NCBI RefSeq assembly: GCF_023109675.1
Contig: NZ_JALDUR010000003.1
Span: forward strand, 1-64,000
Origin: Streptococcus parasanguinis
GTDB lineage: Bacteria > Bacillota > Bacilli > Lactobacillales > Streptococcaceae
Length of the DNA stretch: 64,000 bases
Reading direction: 5' to 3'
The notes below the pieces were generated by a model. It saw only the letters and a list, made by a program, of their open reading frames with translations, was not told where the DNA came from and made no database searches. The stretch's first letter is position 1, and each line of letters starts with the position of its first letter. The position numbers and the translations under genes are program-made. Shown here one piece after another: positions 56,104-64,000 of this stretch.

Positions 56104-56115
56104 GATCGATGTTGT

Positions 56116-57180
56116 TTAATAGTGTTTGATCAAATCAACTGTAGAGCGATCCAATTTCTTAACCAACGCTTGTAAGAAGGCTTGTGCTTGCAAGAAATCA
56201 TCCATGGCATAGAGGGTTTGGTGAGAGTGGATGTAACGTGCACAGACACCAATGGTTGTTGATGGGACTCCGCCGTTCTTCAAGTGTGCTGCACCTGCAT
56301 CGGTACCACCTTTGGCACAATAGTATTGGAATTTGATGCCCGCTTCTTCAGCAGTAGTGAGCAAGAAATCTTTCATATTTGGTAGCATGATGTGACCTGG
56401 ATCGTAGAAGCGAAGCAGTGTTCCTTCCCCAATCGCACCTTGGTCTCCAAAGACATCGGCTGCTGGCGAACAGTCTACAGCAAGGAAGATTTCAGGATCA
56501 AATTTAGTGGTTGAAGTGTGAGCTCCACGAAGTCCCACTTCTTCTTGAACGTTGGCCCCTACATAGAGTTCGTTGTTTAAGGCTTGTCCAGAAAGGCTCT
56601 TGGCCAATTCGCTGACCATCAAGACGCCGTAGCGGTTATCCCATGCTTTTGAGATGACGTTTTTACCATTAGCAGTGAGAATCGCAGAGCTATCTGGGAC
56701 CAAGGTATCTCCAGGACGAACCCCATAGCTTTCAGCTTCGGCTTTAGAGCTAAAGCCTGCATCAAAGACGATGTCGCTAATGGCAGGTACGGTTGGTCCA
56801 CCTGTTCCACGTGTCAAATGAGGAGGAACAGATCCTGAAATAGCAGGGTATTCACATCCGTCACGTGTAAAGAGTTTGAAGCGTTGGCTGCTGACAACCA
56901 TCGGATTCCAACCTCCGATTGGGACAACACGGAAAGTCCCATCAGCTTTGATTTCGCTGATCATAAAACCAACTTCGTCCATGTGGGCAGCCACTAAGAT
57001 ACGAGGAGCATCGGCTGCTGTTGAGTGTTTGACCCCAAAGATCCCACCAAGACCATCTGTCACGATTTCGTCCACATGAGGGGTCAATTGTTGACGCAAA
57101 TAATCCCGTACAGGAGCTTCATGACCTGAGATAGCAGGGATTTCAGTTACTTCTTTGATTTTAGAAAATAAATCAGTCAT
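56116..57180 (-). CDS. pepA: glutamyl aminopeptidase (M42)
   Basis: A 354-aa M42 metallopeptidase, the PepA of lactic acid bacteria that removes N-terminal Glu/Asp. Metal-site motifs are AAHMDEVGFM (near 66), WDNRYG, QEEVGLRGA with the catalytic Glu pair near 213, and CSPAAD. It starts at MTDLFSKIKEVTEIPAISGHE behind AGAAGGTAACCT. It is a single gene with its own terminator. Confidence 0.95.
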   Translation of the reverse strand: MTDLFSKIKEVTEIPAISGHEAPVRDYLRQQLTPHVDEIVTDGLGGIFGVKHSTAADAPRILVAAHMDEVGFMISEIKADGTFRVVPIGGWNPMVVSSQRFKLFTRDGCEYPAISGSVPPHLTRGTGGPTVPAISDIVFDAGFSSKAEAESYGVRPGDTLVPDSSAILTANGKNVISKAWDNRYGVLMVSELAKSLSGQALNNELYVGANVQEEVGLRGAHTSTTKFDPEIFLAVDCSPAADVFGDQGAIGEGTLLRFYDPGHIMLPNMKDFLLTTAEEAGIKFQYYCAKGGTDAGAAHLKNGGVPSTTIGVCARYIHSHQTLYAMDDFLQAQAFLQALVKKLDRSTVDLIKHY

Positions 57181-57286
57181 AGGTTACCTTCTTTCTGATG
57201 CTATTTTATCACTTTTTCTACAAGGATGGTAGCGTTATTATGGAAATCAGACTCTAAAATCGGAGGGAGAGATCCAGCTTAGACCG

Positions 57287-57325
57287 TTGTCCCTCTGCTT
57301 ATTTTGTGTTACAATAGGCACTATG
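57287..57325 (+). promoter_or_regulatory. promoter giving a probably leaderless mRNA
   Basis: TTGTCC (57287-57292), 17 bp, TACAAT (57310-57315). The expected start falls at about 57322, at the ATG 57323-57325. No ribosome site precedes that ATG. Confidence 0.6.
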
Positions 57326-57613
57326 AAAGCTAAAAAAATTATTTTGTCTAGTCTGGCTGTAGCAAGTGCAGGAGCCCTTGCGGCCGGTGTTTATAAAATT
57401 GCCAAAGATCAAAAGCGTCTTCGTACCCAAGAAGAATTGGTAGCAGAAGTACGGGAGCAAATGGAAGCCATGGGGACGATTGCGACTCTGTATGTGGAAC
57501 TCTACGAGTCTAGTGAAGAGCGCTTAGTAGGTGGTGTCATTTTTGAAGATGAGCGCCATTACCGCTTTGTCTATGAGGACGGTCTCTTGCATTACGAAGA
57601 GGAAAAACTATGA
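57323..57613 (+). CDS. DUF4651 small membrane-anchored protein
   Basis: A 96-aa protein of the DUF4651 type. A hydrophobic N-terminal helix (IILSSLAVASAGALAAGVYK) is followed by a charged extracytoplasmic or cytoplasmic domain (LYVELYESSEERLVGG). Function unknown. The ATG at 57323 has no ribosome site and coincides with the predicted transcript start. It overlaps the thioredoxin-like gene by 4 bp. Confidence 0.8.
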   Translation: MKAKKIILSSLAVASAGALAAGVYKIAKDQKRLRTQEELVAEVREQMEAMGTIATLYVELYESSEERLVGGVIFEDERHYRFVYEDGLLHYEEEKL

Positions 57614-57927
57614 TTACACCAAATTCTCTAGAAGAAATTGCTTCATATGTAGAGCAAGATGGCAAGAAAGTGTTTGTCTTTTCAGCCGATTGGTGTGGGG
57701 ATTGCCGTTACCTCAAACCTTTTTTGCCGGAGATTGAGGCTGAAAATCCCGAATTTACCTTTATCTTGATTGACCGCGATGCCTATATGGATCTGGCGAA
57801 AGTCTGGGATGTTTATGGGATCCCAAGTTTGGTGGTTCTGGAAAAGAATAAGGAAATCGGTCGGTTTGTCAATCGGGATCGGAAAACCAAAGCACAGATT
57901 ACAGCATTCTTAGCAGGATTAAAATAG
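57610..57927 (+). CDS. thioredoxin-like protein (WCGDC)
   Basis: A 105-aa thioredoxin fold protein with active site WCGDC (Cys29, Cys32), the Gly-Asp form typical of small streptococcal thioredoxin-like proteins, and the cis-Pro loop YGIPSLVVLE. It is cytoplasmic. It forms an operon with DUF4651 and YtpR and probably has a thiol-redox role; the partner is unknown. Confidence 0.9.
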   Translation: MITPNSLEEIASYVEQDGKKVFVFSADWCGDCRYLKPFLPEIEAENPEFTFILIDRDAYMDLAKVWDVYGIPSLVVLEKNKEIGRFVNRDRKTKAQITAFLAGLK

Positions 57928-57936
57928 GAGAAAAAC

Positions 57937-58563
57937 ATGATTGTAACATACAACAAAGAACAAGTCGGCGATGTCTTGATGCTGACCTTGAAAAATAGTG
58001 GAGAAGCAAAGCTCGCGGTGGAGAGAAAAGGAAAAGTGGCTCGCGTTTACCGTGAGGACAACCAAGAAACCGTTGCCTGGAATATCTTTGATGCCTCATC
58101 TTTCTTCGCCATCGAAGGCAAGGGCCAAGTCTTTTTGACAGATGAGCAAGTGGCTCGTTTGAATCAAGAATTGGAAAGAGAAGGCTTCGCAGAACGATTG
58201 GTCAACGATCGGGAACCAAAGTTTGTGGTCGGAGAAATCCTTGAAATGGTGGCCCATCCAGATAGTGACCACTTGAATATCTGCCAAGTAGCAGTTGGAC
58301 CAGATAAGACGGTTCAGATCGTAGCTGGAGCTCCAAATGCGCGAGTGGGTCTCAAGACTATTGTCGCTCTTCCAGGTGCTATGATGCCGGATGGCAGCTT
58401 GATTTTCCCAGGGGCCCTTCGTGGTGAAAAAAGTTATGGCATGATGTGCAGTCCGCGTGAATTGCACTTGCCAAATGCTCCTCAAAAACGAGGCATTATT
58501 GAATTGGATGACGCAGAAGTAGCAGGGACACCTTTTGATCCTGCTCGTCACTGGCACGAATAA
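57937..58563 (+). CDS. ytpR: YtpR-type tRNA-binding domain protein
   Basis: A 208-aa protein. Residues 1-95 match the DUF4479 type and 97-205 a tRNA-binding (EMAP/Arc1-like OB-fold) domain with VVGEILEMVAHPDSDHLNIC, MMCSPRELHLP and RGIIELDDAE. YtpR proteins resemble the N-terminal tRNA-binding part of PheRS beta. Their role is undefined, perhaps tRNA quality control. It starts at ATG behind AGGAGAAAAAC, 9 bp after the thioredoxin gene. Confidence 0.88.
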   Translation: MIVTYNKEQVGDVLMLTLKNSGEAKLAVERKGKVARVYREDNQETVAWNIFDASSFFAIEGKGQVFLTDEQVARLNQELEREGFAERLVNDREPKFVVGEILEMVAHPDSDHLNICQVAVGPDKTVQIVAGAPNARVGLKTIVALPGAMMPDGSLIFPGALRGEKSYGMMCSPRELHLPNAPQKRGIIELDDAEVAGTPFDPARHWHE

Positions 58564-58570
58564 AGAGAAG

Positions 58571-58602
58571 AATCTAGGATGTTTTGGATCCTAGATTTTT
58601 TT
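58571..58602 (+). terminator. terminator after ytpR
   Basis: AATCTAGGAT/ATCCTAGATT perfect 10-bp stem, 7-nt loop, T run. Confidence 0.88.
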
Positions 58603-58637
58603 GATTTTGGTTTGTCACCTCCATTTTTTAAAATTTT

Positions 58638-58645
58638 TTCGAATA
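58638..58645 (+). promoter_or_regulatory. competence (SigX/ComX) box of ssbB
   Basis: TTCGAATA after a T run, the same octamer as upstream of comYA, 20 bp before the ssbB start. Confidence 0.8.
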
Positions 58646-58664
58646 AATAGATAGGAGGTAAATG

Positions 58665-59060
58665 ATGTATAATAAAGTTATTTTAATCGGTCGCCTGGTG
58701 GCGGCCCCAGAATTGCATAAAACCAGCACAGACAAATCTCTTGCCCGAGTGACCGTTGCGGTCAATCGTCGCTACAAGGATCAAAACGGGGAGCGAGAGA
58801 CTGATTTTGTCAATGTGGTTGTCTGGGGGAAATTGGCAGAAACCATGGCTAGTTATGCCAGCAAAGGGAGCTTGATCTCTTTGGATGGAGAGATTCGGAC
58901 GCGCCGCTACGAGAAAAATGGCGTCATGCAGTATGTGACAGAGGTCCTCTGTCAAAGTTTTCAATTACTAGAGAGCCGCGCTCAGCGAGCGATGCGTGAA
59001 AATGGTGGAACGGGAGATTTAGCCGATATCATCTTAGAAGAGGAAGATCTTCCCTTTTAG
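58665..59060 (+). CDS. ssbB: competence-induced single-strand DNA-binding protein SsbB
   Basis: A 131-aa SSB with an OB-fold (YNKVILIGRLVAAPELHKT to about 110) and a short acidic C-terminal tail ending EEEDLPF. It protects incoming single-stranded DNA during transformation. ATG 58665 is best spaced from AGGAGG; an ATG directly before (58662) is possible. Expression is probably SigX dependent. Confidence 0.93.
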   Translation: MYNKVILIGRLVAAPELHKTSTDKSLARVTVAVNRRYKDQNGERETDFVNVVVWGKLAETMASYASKGSLISLDGEIRTRRYEKNGVMQYVTEVLCQSFQLLESRAQRAMRENGGTGDLADIILEEEDLPF

Positions 59061-59071
59061 GATCAAAAAAG

Positions 59072-59103
59072 AAAGCTGGTTCGTTTATAGACCAGCTTTT
59101 TTG
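59072..59103 (+). terminator. terminator of ssbB
   Basis: AAAGCTGGT (59072-59080) pairs with ACCAGCTTT (59091-59099), T run follows. Confidence 0.85.
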
Positions 59104-59248
59104 ATACTTGGTAGGGGTTTCATTCGGGAACTACTCTTTTAAAAATAAATCAAAAATATGCATCTGTACAATAAAAGCCAGCATTTATCTTGAAAAAGTA
59201 GTAGAATAAAGTAATATATATTCAAAATTTTCAGAAAAGGAACGGAGT

Positions 59249-60232
59249 TTGAAGGGGAAAGAAGAAAGAAAAGAACGGTTGAAATGGCTGATAAAACGGG
59301 TTTTACTGGTGATTCCAGTGGCCTGCATCCTCTTGTGGATCTATGCCGTTTGTCAAACCAGTAGCATCAAGGATCAGACCAAGATCGGTGTCACCTATAT
59401 GACCATGAACAATGAGTTCTATAAAAGTATTCATTCGGAAATTAGTCGAATTGCCGATGAGAGAGGGGCTCTTGTATCTGTTCGAGATCCGGAATTGGAT
59501 GAAAAAAGGCAGAGCCAGCAGATCGATGATTTTTGCGCCCAAAAAGTAAATGTGATTGTGATTAATCCGGTCAAAGGGGATAGTCAGCCCATTTTAAGGG
59601 CTCTTAAAAAAGCTAGAAAACAAGGAATTAAGATCATTGCAGTTGATACCCAGCTCAAGCATTTTAAGCCGGATGCCAGCATTGTCTCCGACAACTACCA
59701 AGCAGGAGTCTTGATTGCGAAAGAGTTGATGAAACGCTCTTCAAATGCTCGGATCCTTCTCTTGGAGCATAAGGGGACTGTTTCGGCAGATACGCGGATT
59801 CAGGGATTTAAGGATACCATCAAAGGACATGGGTCTTATCAGATCATCTCGGAACTAGAAACCAAGGGTCAGACGGAGATCGCCATGCCCGCTGTCCGTA
59901 AGTTTTTGCAGTCAGGGGGGAATGTCGATACTCTAGTCGCCTTGAATGACCGTTCAGCTATAGGAGCTTTAGCAGCGATCAAGGAGCAAGGAATCACCCA
60001 TCCCATTGCGATCTATGGGATTGATGGCTCACCAGATATGAAAGCCTTGCTACACTCGACAGATGATGTCGTAGGAACCGTTGCCCAGTCTCCGTTGAAG
60101 ATGGGAGATCGCGTGATGGAGGTCATCCAAGATATGGCTGATGGGAAGAGCTACCAAAAAGAAATAACCATTCCGGTTCAAATGATGACAAAGGAAAACA
60201 TCGATCAATTTGATGTGAATGGGTGGCAGTAA
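59249..60232 (+). CDS. levQ: membrane-anchored sugar-binding protein (LevQ-like)
   Basis: A 327-aa RbsB-type periplasmic-binding protein. An uncleaved N-terminal helix (LLVIPVACILLWIYAVCQ) anchors it. Residues 45-320 are the two-lobe sugar-binding fold (GVTYMTMNNEFYKSIHSEIS). There is no transporter gene nearby. As I recall, in S. mutans LevQ is a binding protein that works with the LevS/LevR pair and LevT to sense fructose or mannose. It starts at TTG behind GGAACGGAG and overlaps the kinase gene by one base. Confidence 0.82.
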   Translation: MKGKEERKERLKWLIKRVLLVIPVACILLWIYAVCQTSSIKDQTKIGVTYMTMNNEFYKSIHSEISRIADERGALVSVRDPELDEKRQSQQIDDFCAQKVNVIVINPVKGDSQPILRALKKARKQGIKIIAVDTQLKHFKPDASIVSDNYQAGVLIAKELMKRSSNARILLLEHKGTVSADTRIQGFKDTIKGHGSYQIISELETKGQTEIAMPAVRKFLQSGGNVDTLVALNDRSAIGALAAIKEQGITHPIAIYGIDGSPDMKALLHSTDDVVGTVAQSPLKMGDRVMEVIQDMADGKSYQKEITIPVQMMTKENIDQFDVNGWQ

Positions 60233-61548
60233 TGAGAAAATTTAGAGGTGTGAGATACAGTTTGGCCATCCTGATGGTCGTGAATTTTATCGCTGTGATG
60301 CTCAATAGCATCATTTATCTTCAAGCAACCAACTATATCATTGCCCAACGACAAGCTTCTCTATTAGTAGAACGCTTGGAGCGCATTCCCTTTGCGCCCT
60401 CGACAACTTTTTGGTTGTCTGCGCTCTTATTTGCTGGGATTGCCTTGATCTCCATGAGTCGTTACCGGCCTCAAACAAGTCGATGGTCTACGTTTGATAA
60501 GTGGAACATTCTGGAGATCCTCCTGATGTTGCTCTTGATGTGGGTCCAAAATGTAGCTTATAACGGGCTTATTCTATTGGTTTTTGCGGATATCTTCTAT
60601 GGTTCCAAAGAGTTGAATACCAAGCGAGACCGCAAGTATTGGTTTGCCTTTATCCTAGTGAGTTTCTTGATGCTTCTTGTGACCAATTCAGACGTCTTTT
60701 CGCTTTTCTTTCCGATACCTTCTCTTGATGTCTATATTCATTTTTATCCTGCCTCCATTCGGATTCTGGCCTTTTTCTTGAAGAATTCCCTCTATGCCTT
60801 GAATATGGTGCTCTTCATTATTTCGCTTTTGTTCTATATTATGAATGTTCTTGCGGAAAACCACGAAGTGGAAGAAGAGTTGGCCATGGTTTCGAAGGTC
60901 AATACGGAGTTGAACAACTATATGGCCTTGTCTGAGAAGATTGCAGAAGATCGGGAGCGCAAGCGGATTGCTCGGGAGATTCACGATACCTTGGGGCATG
61001 CGCTAACAGGGATCTCGGCAGGGCTGGATGCTGTCGGAGTCTTGATTGATATCGATCCCAATCGGGCAAAAGAGCAGGTGAAAAGTGTATCAGAAGTGGT
61101 TCGGGAAGGAATCCAGGATGTGAGGGGCTCTCTCAACCGCCTCCGTCCAGGTGCCCTTGAGGGACGAACCCTCAAAGATGCTTTGGAAAAGATGATCCGC
61201 GAGTACCAGACACTTTCCAACTTGCAGGTTGATTTACATTATGAATGGGTCGATGTCGATATGGATGTCATGATTGAAGATACGATCTTTCGTGTGATCC
61301 AAGAGTCTATGACCAATGCGGTTCGCCACGGTCATGCCAGTCGAATGAGCCTTCATTTTTTTGAGAATGAAGAAGAATACCTGATCGAGTTGCAGGACAA
61401 TGGGGTTGGGTTTGAAACCTTGACCTATGGCTATGGGCTCAAGCAGATGATGGAACGCATTTCCATCCTAGGAGGACAGATTCAATTTGAAAGCCGCGAT
61501 GGATTTTTCACGCGCATCAGTTTACCGAAATATAAAGAAGGGAGATAG
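60232..61548 (+). CDS. levS: sensor histidine kinase (LevS-like)
   Basis: A 438-aa membrane kinase with about six hydrophobic segments (10-33, 58-76, 92-120, 138-155, 172-200) and a DesK/NarX-type kinase domain. Phosphorylated His251 lies in IAREIHDTLGHALTG; the ATP-binding half has MTNAVRHGHAS and DNGVGF. It overlaps levQ by one base and levR follows after 2 bp. It probably reads sugar binding by the flanking binding proteins. Confidence 0.87.
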   Translation: MRKFRGVRYSLAILMVVNFIAVMLNSIIYLQATNYIIAQRQASLLVERLERIPFAPSTTFWLSALLFAGIALISMSRYRPQTSRWSTFDKWNILEILLMLLLMWVQNVAYNGLILLVFADIFYGSKELNTKRDRKYWFAFILVSFLMLLVTNSDVFSLFFPIPSLDVYIHFYPASIRILAFFLKNSLYALNMVLFIISLLFYIMNVLAENHEVEEELAMVSKVNTELNNYMALSEKIAEDRERKRIAREIHDTLGHALTGISAGLDAVGVLIDIDPNRAKEQVKSVSEVVREGIQDVRGSLNRLRPGALEGRTLKDALEKMIREYQTLSNLQVDLHYEWVDVDMDVMIEDTIFRVIQESMTNAVRHGHASRMSLHFFENEEEYLIELQDNGVGFETLTYGYGLKQMMERISILGGQIQFESRDGFFTRISLPKYKEGR

Positions 61549-61550
61549 AG

Positions 61551-62237
61551 ATGGTGATAAAAGTAATGGTGGCAGATGACCAGGCCTTGATTCGAGAATC
61601 TCTGAAAATTATTTTATCAGCCCACCCCGATATCGAAGTGGTGGCCACGGTGGAAGATGGGAATCACGTCTTGTCGAGCATTCCACAGACACATCCTGAC
61701 CTGATCTTAATGGATATTCGGATGCCAGGCATGGATGGGGTTTTGGCGACAAAAGAAGTCAAAGAACACTATCCGGATATCAAAATTATTATTTTAACGA
61801 CCTTTGACGATGATGAATTTATCTATAGTGCGCTCAAGTATGGTGCTTCAGGTTATCTTTTAAAGGGAGCCTCGACAGAGGAACTCTATGAAGCGATTAA
61901 GGTGGTGTATCAAGGCGGAGCCATGATCAACCCGAATATCGCCAGTAAAGTCTTTCAAATTTTCTCACAAATGGCCAAAACCAACTTCTCTATTGCTGTG
62001 GATGAGGACAATGTCAAGGATTTGAGCACGACGGAATGGCGCATTATCCAAGAGGTCGGCTATGGAGAGTCCAATAAAGAAATTGCGGCCAAACTTTTCT
62101 TATCAGAAGGAACCGTGCGCAATTACTTATCAACGATTTTGGCAAAATTAAACCTACGAGATCGAACGCAATTAGCGATCTGGTCAGTCCAAACAGGAGT
62201 GACGAGACGTGATTTTTCTAAAGGAAATACAGAATGA
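61551..62237 (+). CDS. levR: NarL-type response regulator (LevR-like)
   Basis: A 228-aa regulator. The receiver (1-120) has Asp55 in LILMDIRMPG, and the C-terminal LuxR/NarL helix-turn-helix (160-220) has NKEIAAKLFLSEGTVRNYLS. It overlaps levT by 4 bp. TGTCA/TGACA repeats upstream of the PTS gene at 63556-63612 are plausible sites. Confidence 0.88.
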   Translation: MVIKVMVADDQALIRESLKIILSAHPDIEVVATVEDGNHVLSSIPQTHPDLILMDIRMPGMDGVLATKEVKEHYPDIKIIILTTFDDDEFIYSALKYGASGYLLKGASTEELYEAIKVVYQGGAMINPNIASKVFQIFSQMAKTNFSIAVDEDNVKDLSTTEWRIIQEVGYGESNKEIAAKLFLSEGTVRNYLSTILAKLNLRDRTQLAIWSVQTGVTRRDFSKGNTE

Positions 62238-63532
62238 AATTGAAGCGAAAGCATCTTTGTTGGGGGATCGGTCTCCTTGTTATGCTCTGTGCGAGCGCGG
62301 GTTTTTATTGGTGGAAACAGCAACCGACCGTACTCCATATCGGCGTTTATGCAGGTTCTAGCTGGGATGTGCCGACCAGTCAACGTTCCCATGCCTTGGA
62401 TCGTGCGATTCAAAAATTTGAAAAGTCCCATCCCCACGTTCGTGTAGAGTATGAAAACGGGATTCCGCAGTCAGATTATTCAGACTGGCTCTCTGAAAAG
62501 ATTGTCTCAGGAAAGACGCCGGATGTGTTTATGGTCTCTGAGCAAGATCTTTCCTTATTAGCAGCGCGGGGCGTATTAGAAAAGTTAAACGGCTATATGG
62601 ATCGAAAAGATCAAGCTGCCTTTTATCCCGTTGCCTTTGAATCGGGTGTCTATCAGGGGCAAACCTATGCCTTACCTTATGAAAGCAATCCAATTTTGAT
62701 GTGTGTCAATAAAGATCTCTTGGATAAAGAAGGTATCGCGGTTCCCAAAGAAGGCTGGACCCTTGAAGAGTTCTATACGATTTGCAAGAAACTAACCAAA
62801 GATACCAATGGGGATGGGCAATTGGACCAATTTGGGAGTACAGAATACACCTGGAAAGAAGCCTTGGCGGCAAATGGAGGTCATCTCTTCCAAGGCGGCA
62901 TGCTCAAGCTGACAGCTCCAGAAGTGAAAGAGTCTTTGACTTTTCTGCAAAAATTGGAAGATCTAAATAAAAATTACAAGGTGAGCTCTAAAGATTTTGA
63001 CCAGGGGAAAGTTGCCTTCTATCCCATGACCTTGGCCCAATATCGGACCTATAAACCTTATCCCTACCACGTTTCAAAATATTCAAACTTCACCTGGACC
63101 TGTATCCCGATGCCTGCTAAGTCAAAAACGACCAAGGCAACCTTAGTCACGACGACTTCTTTTGCTATGTCAGCTCGGAGTTCTCATTCCAAGTTGGCTT
63201 GGGAATTGATGCAACTCTTAACAGAGGATCCCGAAATTCAACAAACCCTCTTTGCCCAATCCCAGGGGATCTCTGTCATGCCACAGGTAGTCAAGAGTCG
63301 CTCTAGTAAAGACCTTTTGCAGGTAGATGATTTTGGGACGGATTCCTTGACCAATCAGACCTTGAACCGCATCATGGAACAAGCTGTTGAAAGTAGTCCT
63401 AAAAATGTCTCAAAAGAGGTGTTAGAAAAGTTAGATTACTTGATTGGCAATGCCTTGCGCGATCAAGATGTTGAGAACCGCTTGCCTCAAATTCAGAGGG
63501 AGATTGAAAGTAGTCTACAGGTAGGAGTTTAG
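62234..63532 (+). CDS. levT: extracellular sugar-binding protein (LevT-like)
   Basis: A 432-aa family 1 solute-binding protein with an N-terminal membrane helix (HLCWGIGLLVMLCASAGFYW) and no lipobox Cys in the usual place. The two-lobe fold includes a calcium-like loop DTNGDGQLDQF near 190. No ABC permease is encoded beside it, so it is probably a sensor subunit, not a transporter. A hairpin and T run follow. Confidence 0.82.
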   Translation: MKLKRKHLCWGIGLLVMLCASAGFYWWKQQPTVLHIGVYAGSSWDVPTSQRSHALDRAIQKFEKSHPHVRVEYENGIPQSDYSDWLSEKIVSGKTPDVFMVSEQDLSLLAARGVLEKLNGYMDRKDQAAFYPVAFESGVYQGQTYALPYESNPILMCVNKDLLDKEGIAVPKEGWTLEEFYTICKKLTKDTNGDGQLDQFGSTEYTWKEALAANGGHLFQGGMLKLTAPEVKESLTFLQKLEDLNKNYKVSSKDFDQGKVAFYPMTLAQYRTYKPYPYHVSKYSNFTWTCIPMPAKSKTTKATLVTTTSFAMSARSSHSKLAWELMQLLTEDPEIQQTLFAQSQGISVMPQVVKSRSSKDLLQVDDFGTDSLTNQTLNRIMEQAVESSPKNVSKEVLEKLDYLIGNALRDQDVENRLPQIQREIESSLQVGV

Positions 63533-63544
63533 AGTAAAATAAGA

Positions 63545-63578
63545 TGGCATTTTGTCAAGTGACAGATGTCATTTTTTT
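63545..63578 (+). terminator. terminator-like hairpin after levT
   Basis: ATGGCATTTTGTCA can pair with TGACAGATGTCAT with bulges, then ATTTTTTTATT. It overlaps the TGTCA/TGACA repeats, so it may also be a binding site. Confidence 0.6.
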
Positions 63579-63584
63579 ATTGCT

Positions 63585-63645
63585 AAATGTCATATTGGGA
63601 ATGTGACATTTGACAATATAAAAACGCTTTCAAATTGTCTACAAT
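63585..63645 (+). promoter_or_regulatory. PTS promoter region with inverted repeat and cre-like site
   Basis: A perfect 8-bp inverted repeat AAATGTCA (63585-63592) / TGACATTT (63604-63611). Then AAAAACGCTTTCAA (63620-63633), 12 of 14 to cre, and a -10 TACAAT (63640-63645). No normal -35 exists at 17 bp, which suits an activator-dependent promoter. Confidence 0.6.
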
Positions 63646-63672
63646 AGAGTCAAATAAAGGAGGCGTAGAAAA

Positions 63673-64000
63673 ATGAAATACCTCGTTTTGGTCAGTCATG
63701 GCGGACTGGCAGAAGGTCTAAAAACATCACTAGCCATGTTTGCTGGTGACAAGTTGGATCAGGTCATCGCAGTTGGACTCAAAGAAGGAAAATCAGTTGA
63801 TGACTTCGCAGTTGATTTCAGAGAGAGCATTTCAGGATTGACAGCTGATGATTCTGTTTTGGTCTTGGCAGATATCGTAGGTGGTAGTCCATTAACCACT
63901 GCAGCCACGGTTCTAGAAGAAGCTGGAAAGCTCGATGGAGCCTTGATCCTTGGTGGGATGAACCTCACCATGGCCTTGACAGCAGTTGTGATGAAAGATG
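63673..64000 (+). CDS. levD: PTS mannose/fructose-family EIIA component (partial)
   Basis: The first 109 codons of a mannose-family PTS IIA protein; the window ends inside it. It begins MKYLVLVSHGGLAEGLKTSL with the phosphorylated histidine at residue 9. The rest of the EII genes presumably follow. Placement just after a LevQRST-like set suggests LevD. The ribosome site is AAAGGAGG upstream. Confidence 0.88.
   Translation, partial: MKYLVLVSHGGLAEGLKTSLAMFAGDKLDQVIAVGLKEGKSVDDFAVDFRESISGLTADDSVLVLADIVGGSPLTTAATVLEEAGKLDGALILGGMNLTMALTAVVMKD

Overview
The window is chromosomal DNA from a Streptococcus of the mitis/sanguinis type. The genus call rests on whole-gene resemblance and gene order: adcRCBA with the adcA-zinT fusion, the comY operon ending in comYH and ackA, ssbB with a competence box, the folP/folC/folE/folB-folK cluster, pbp1b-rpoB-rpoC, and a host N-glycan degradation set of the pneumococcal kind. 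The species is not decided; S. parasanguinis or a near relative would fit.

Layout. (1) 1-776: the tail of a tRNA array (Glu, Ser, initiator Met, Phe, Tyr, Trp, His, Gln, Leu). (2) 721-6669: a small AT-rich mobile element of 5,893 bp integrated in the 3' half of tRNA-Leu(CAA), bounded by perfect 56-bp direct repeats. It carries integrase, a DUF3173 excisionase-like gene, an unknown gene, a Rep_trans/MobT-type initiator, a coiled-coil protein, a Cro/cI-type repressor, an HXXEE membrane protein and gene fragments. (3) 6727-10914: zinc uptake operon adcRCBA and a DUF6287 lipoprotein. (4) 10955-27675: N-glycan locus with GH92, GH125, GH38, a ROK kinase, a GH20 hexosaminidase, the NgtP1-NgtP2-NgtS type importer, and a YesL/YesM/YesN group resembling pneumococcal TCS07. 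(5) 27678-31373: RlmA-type methyltransferase, then a LytTR regulator cluster with an ABC transporter and a DUF3021 protein. (6) 31436-43066: tyrS, pbp1b, rpoB, rpoC. (7) 43257-49695: DUF1033, comYA-comYH, ackA. (8) 49768-54322: CPBP protease and folate operon with an in-frame FolC-FolE fusion. (9) 54387-59060: DUF1846, pepA, DUF4651, thioredoxin-like, YtpR, ssbB. (10) 59249-64000: a LevQRST-like four-component sugar-sensing system followed by the start of a mannose-family PTS operon that runs off the window.

How the genes work together. Region 4 reads as one functional unit: the two-component pair at its right end probably controls the importer and hydrolases, with CcpA sites adding catabolite control. 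Regions 7 and 9 share the competence box TTCGAATA upstream of comYA and ssbB, linking DNA uptake to single-strand protection. In region 10, two membrane-anchored sugar-binding proteins flank a sensor kinase and regulator with no transporter, next to the PTS operon they probably control.

Most notable candidates: a roughly 50-nt RNA antisense to the leader of the mobile element's replication operon; oriT/dso-like hairpins at the start of its initiator gene; the FolC-FolE fusion; a structured folP leader; an attenuator-like terminator before rpoB; and a 21-bp-phased direct repeat upstream of the LytTR cluster. All calls come from reading the sequence and from recalled family knowledge; no database search was run.
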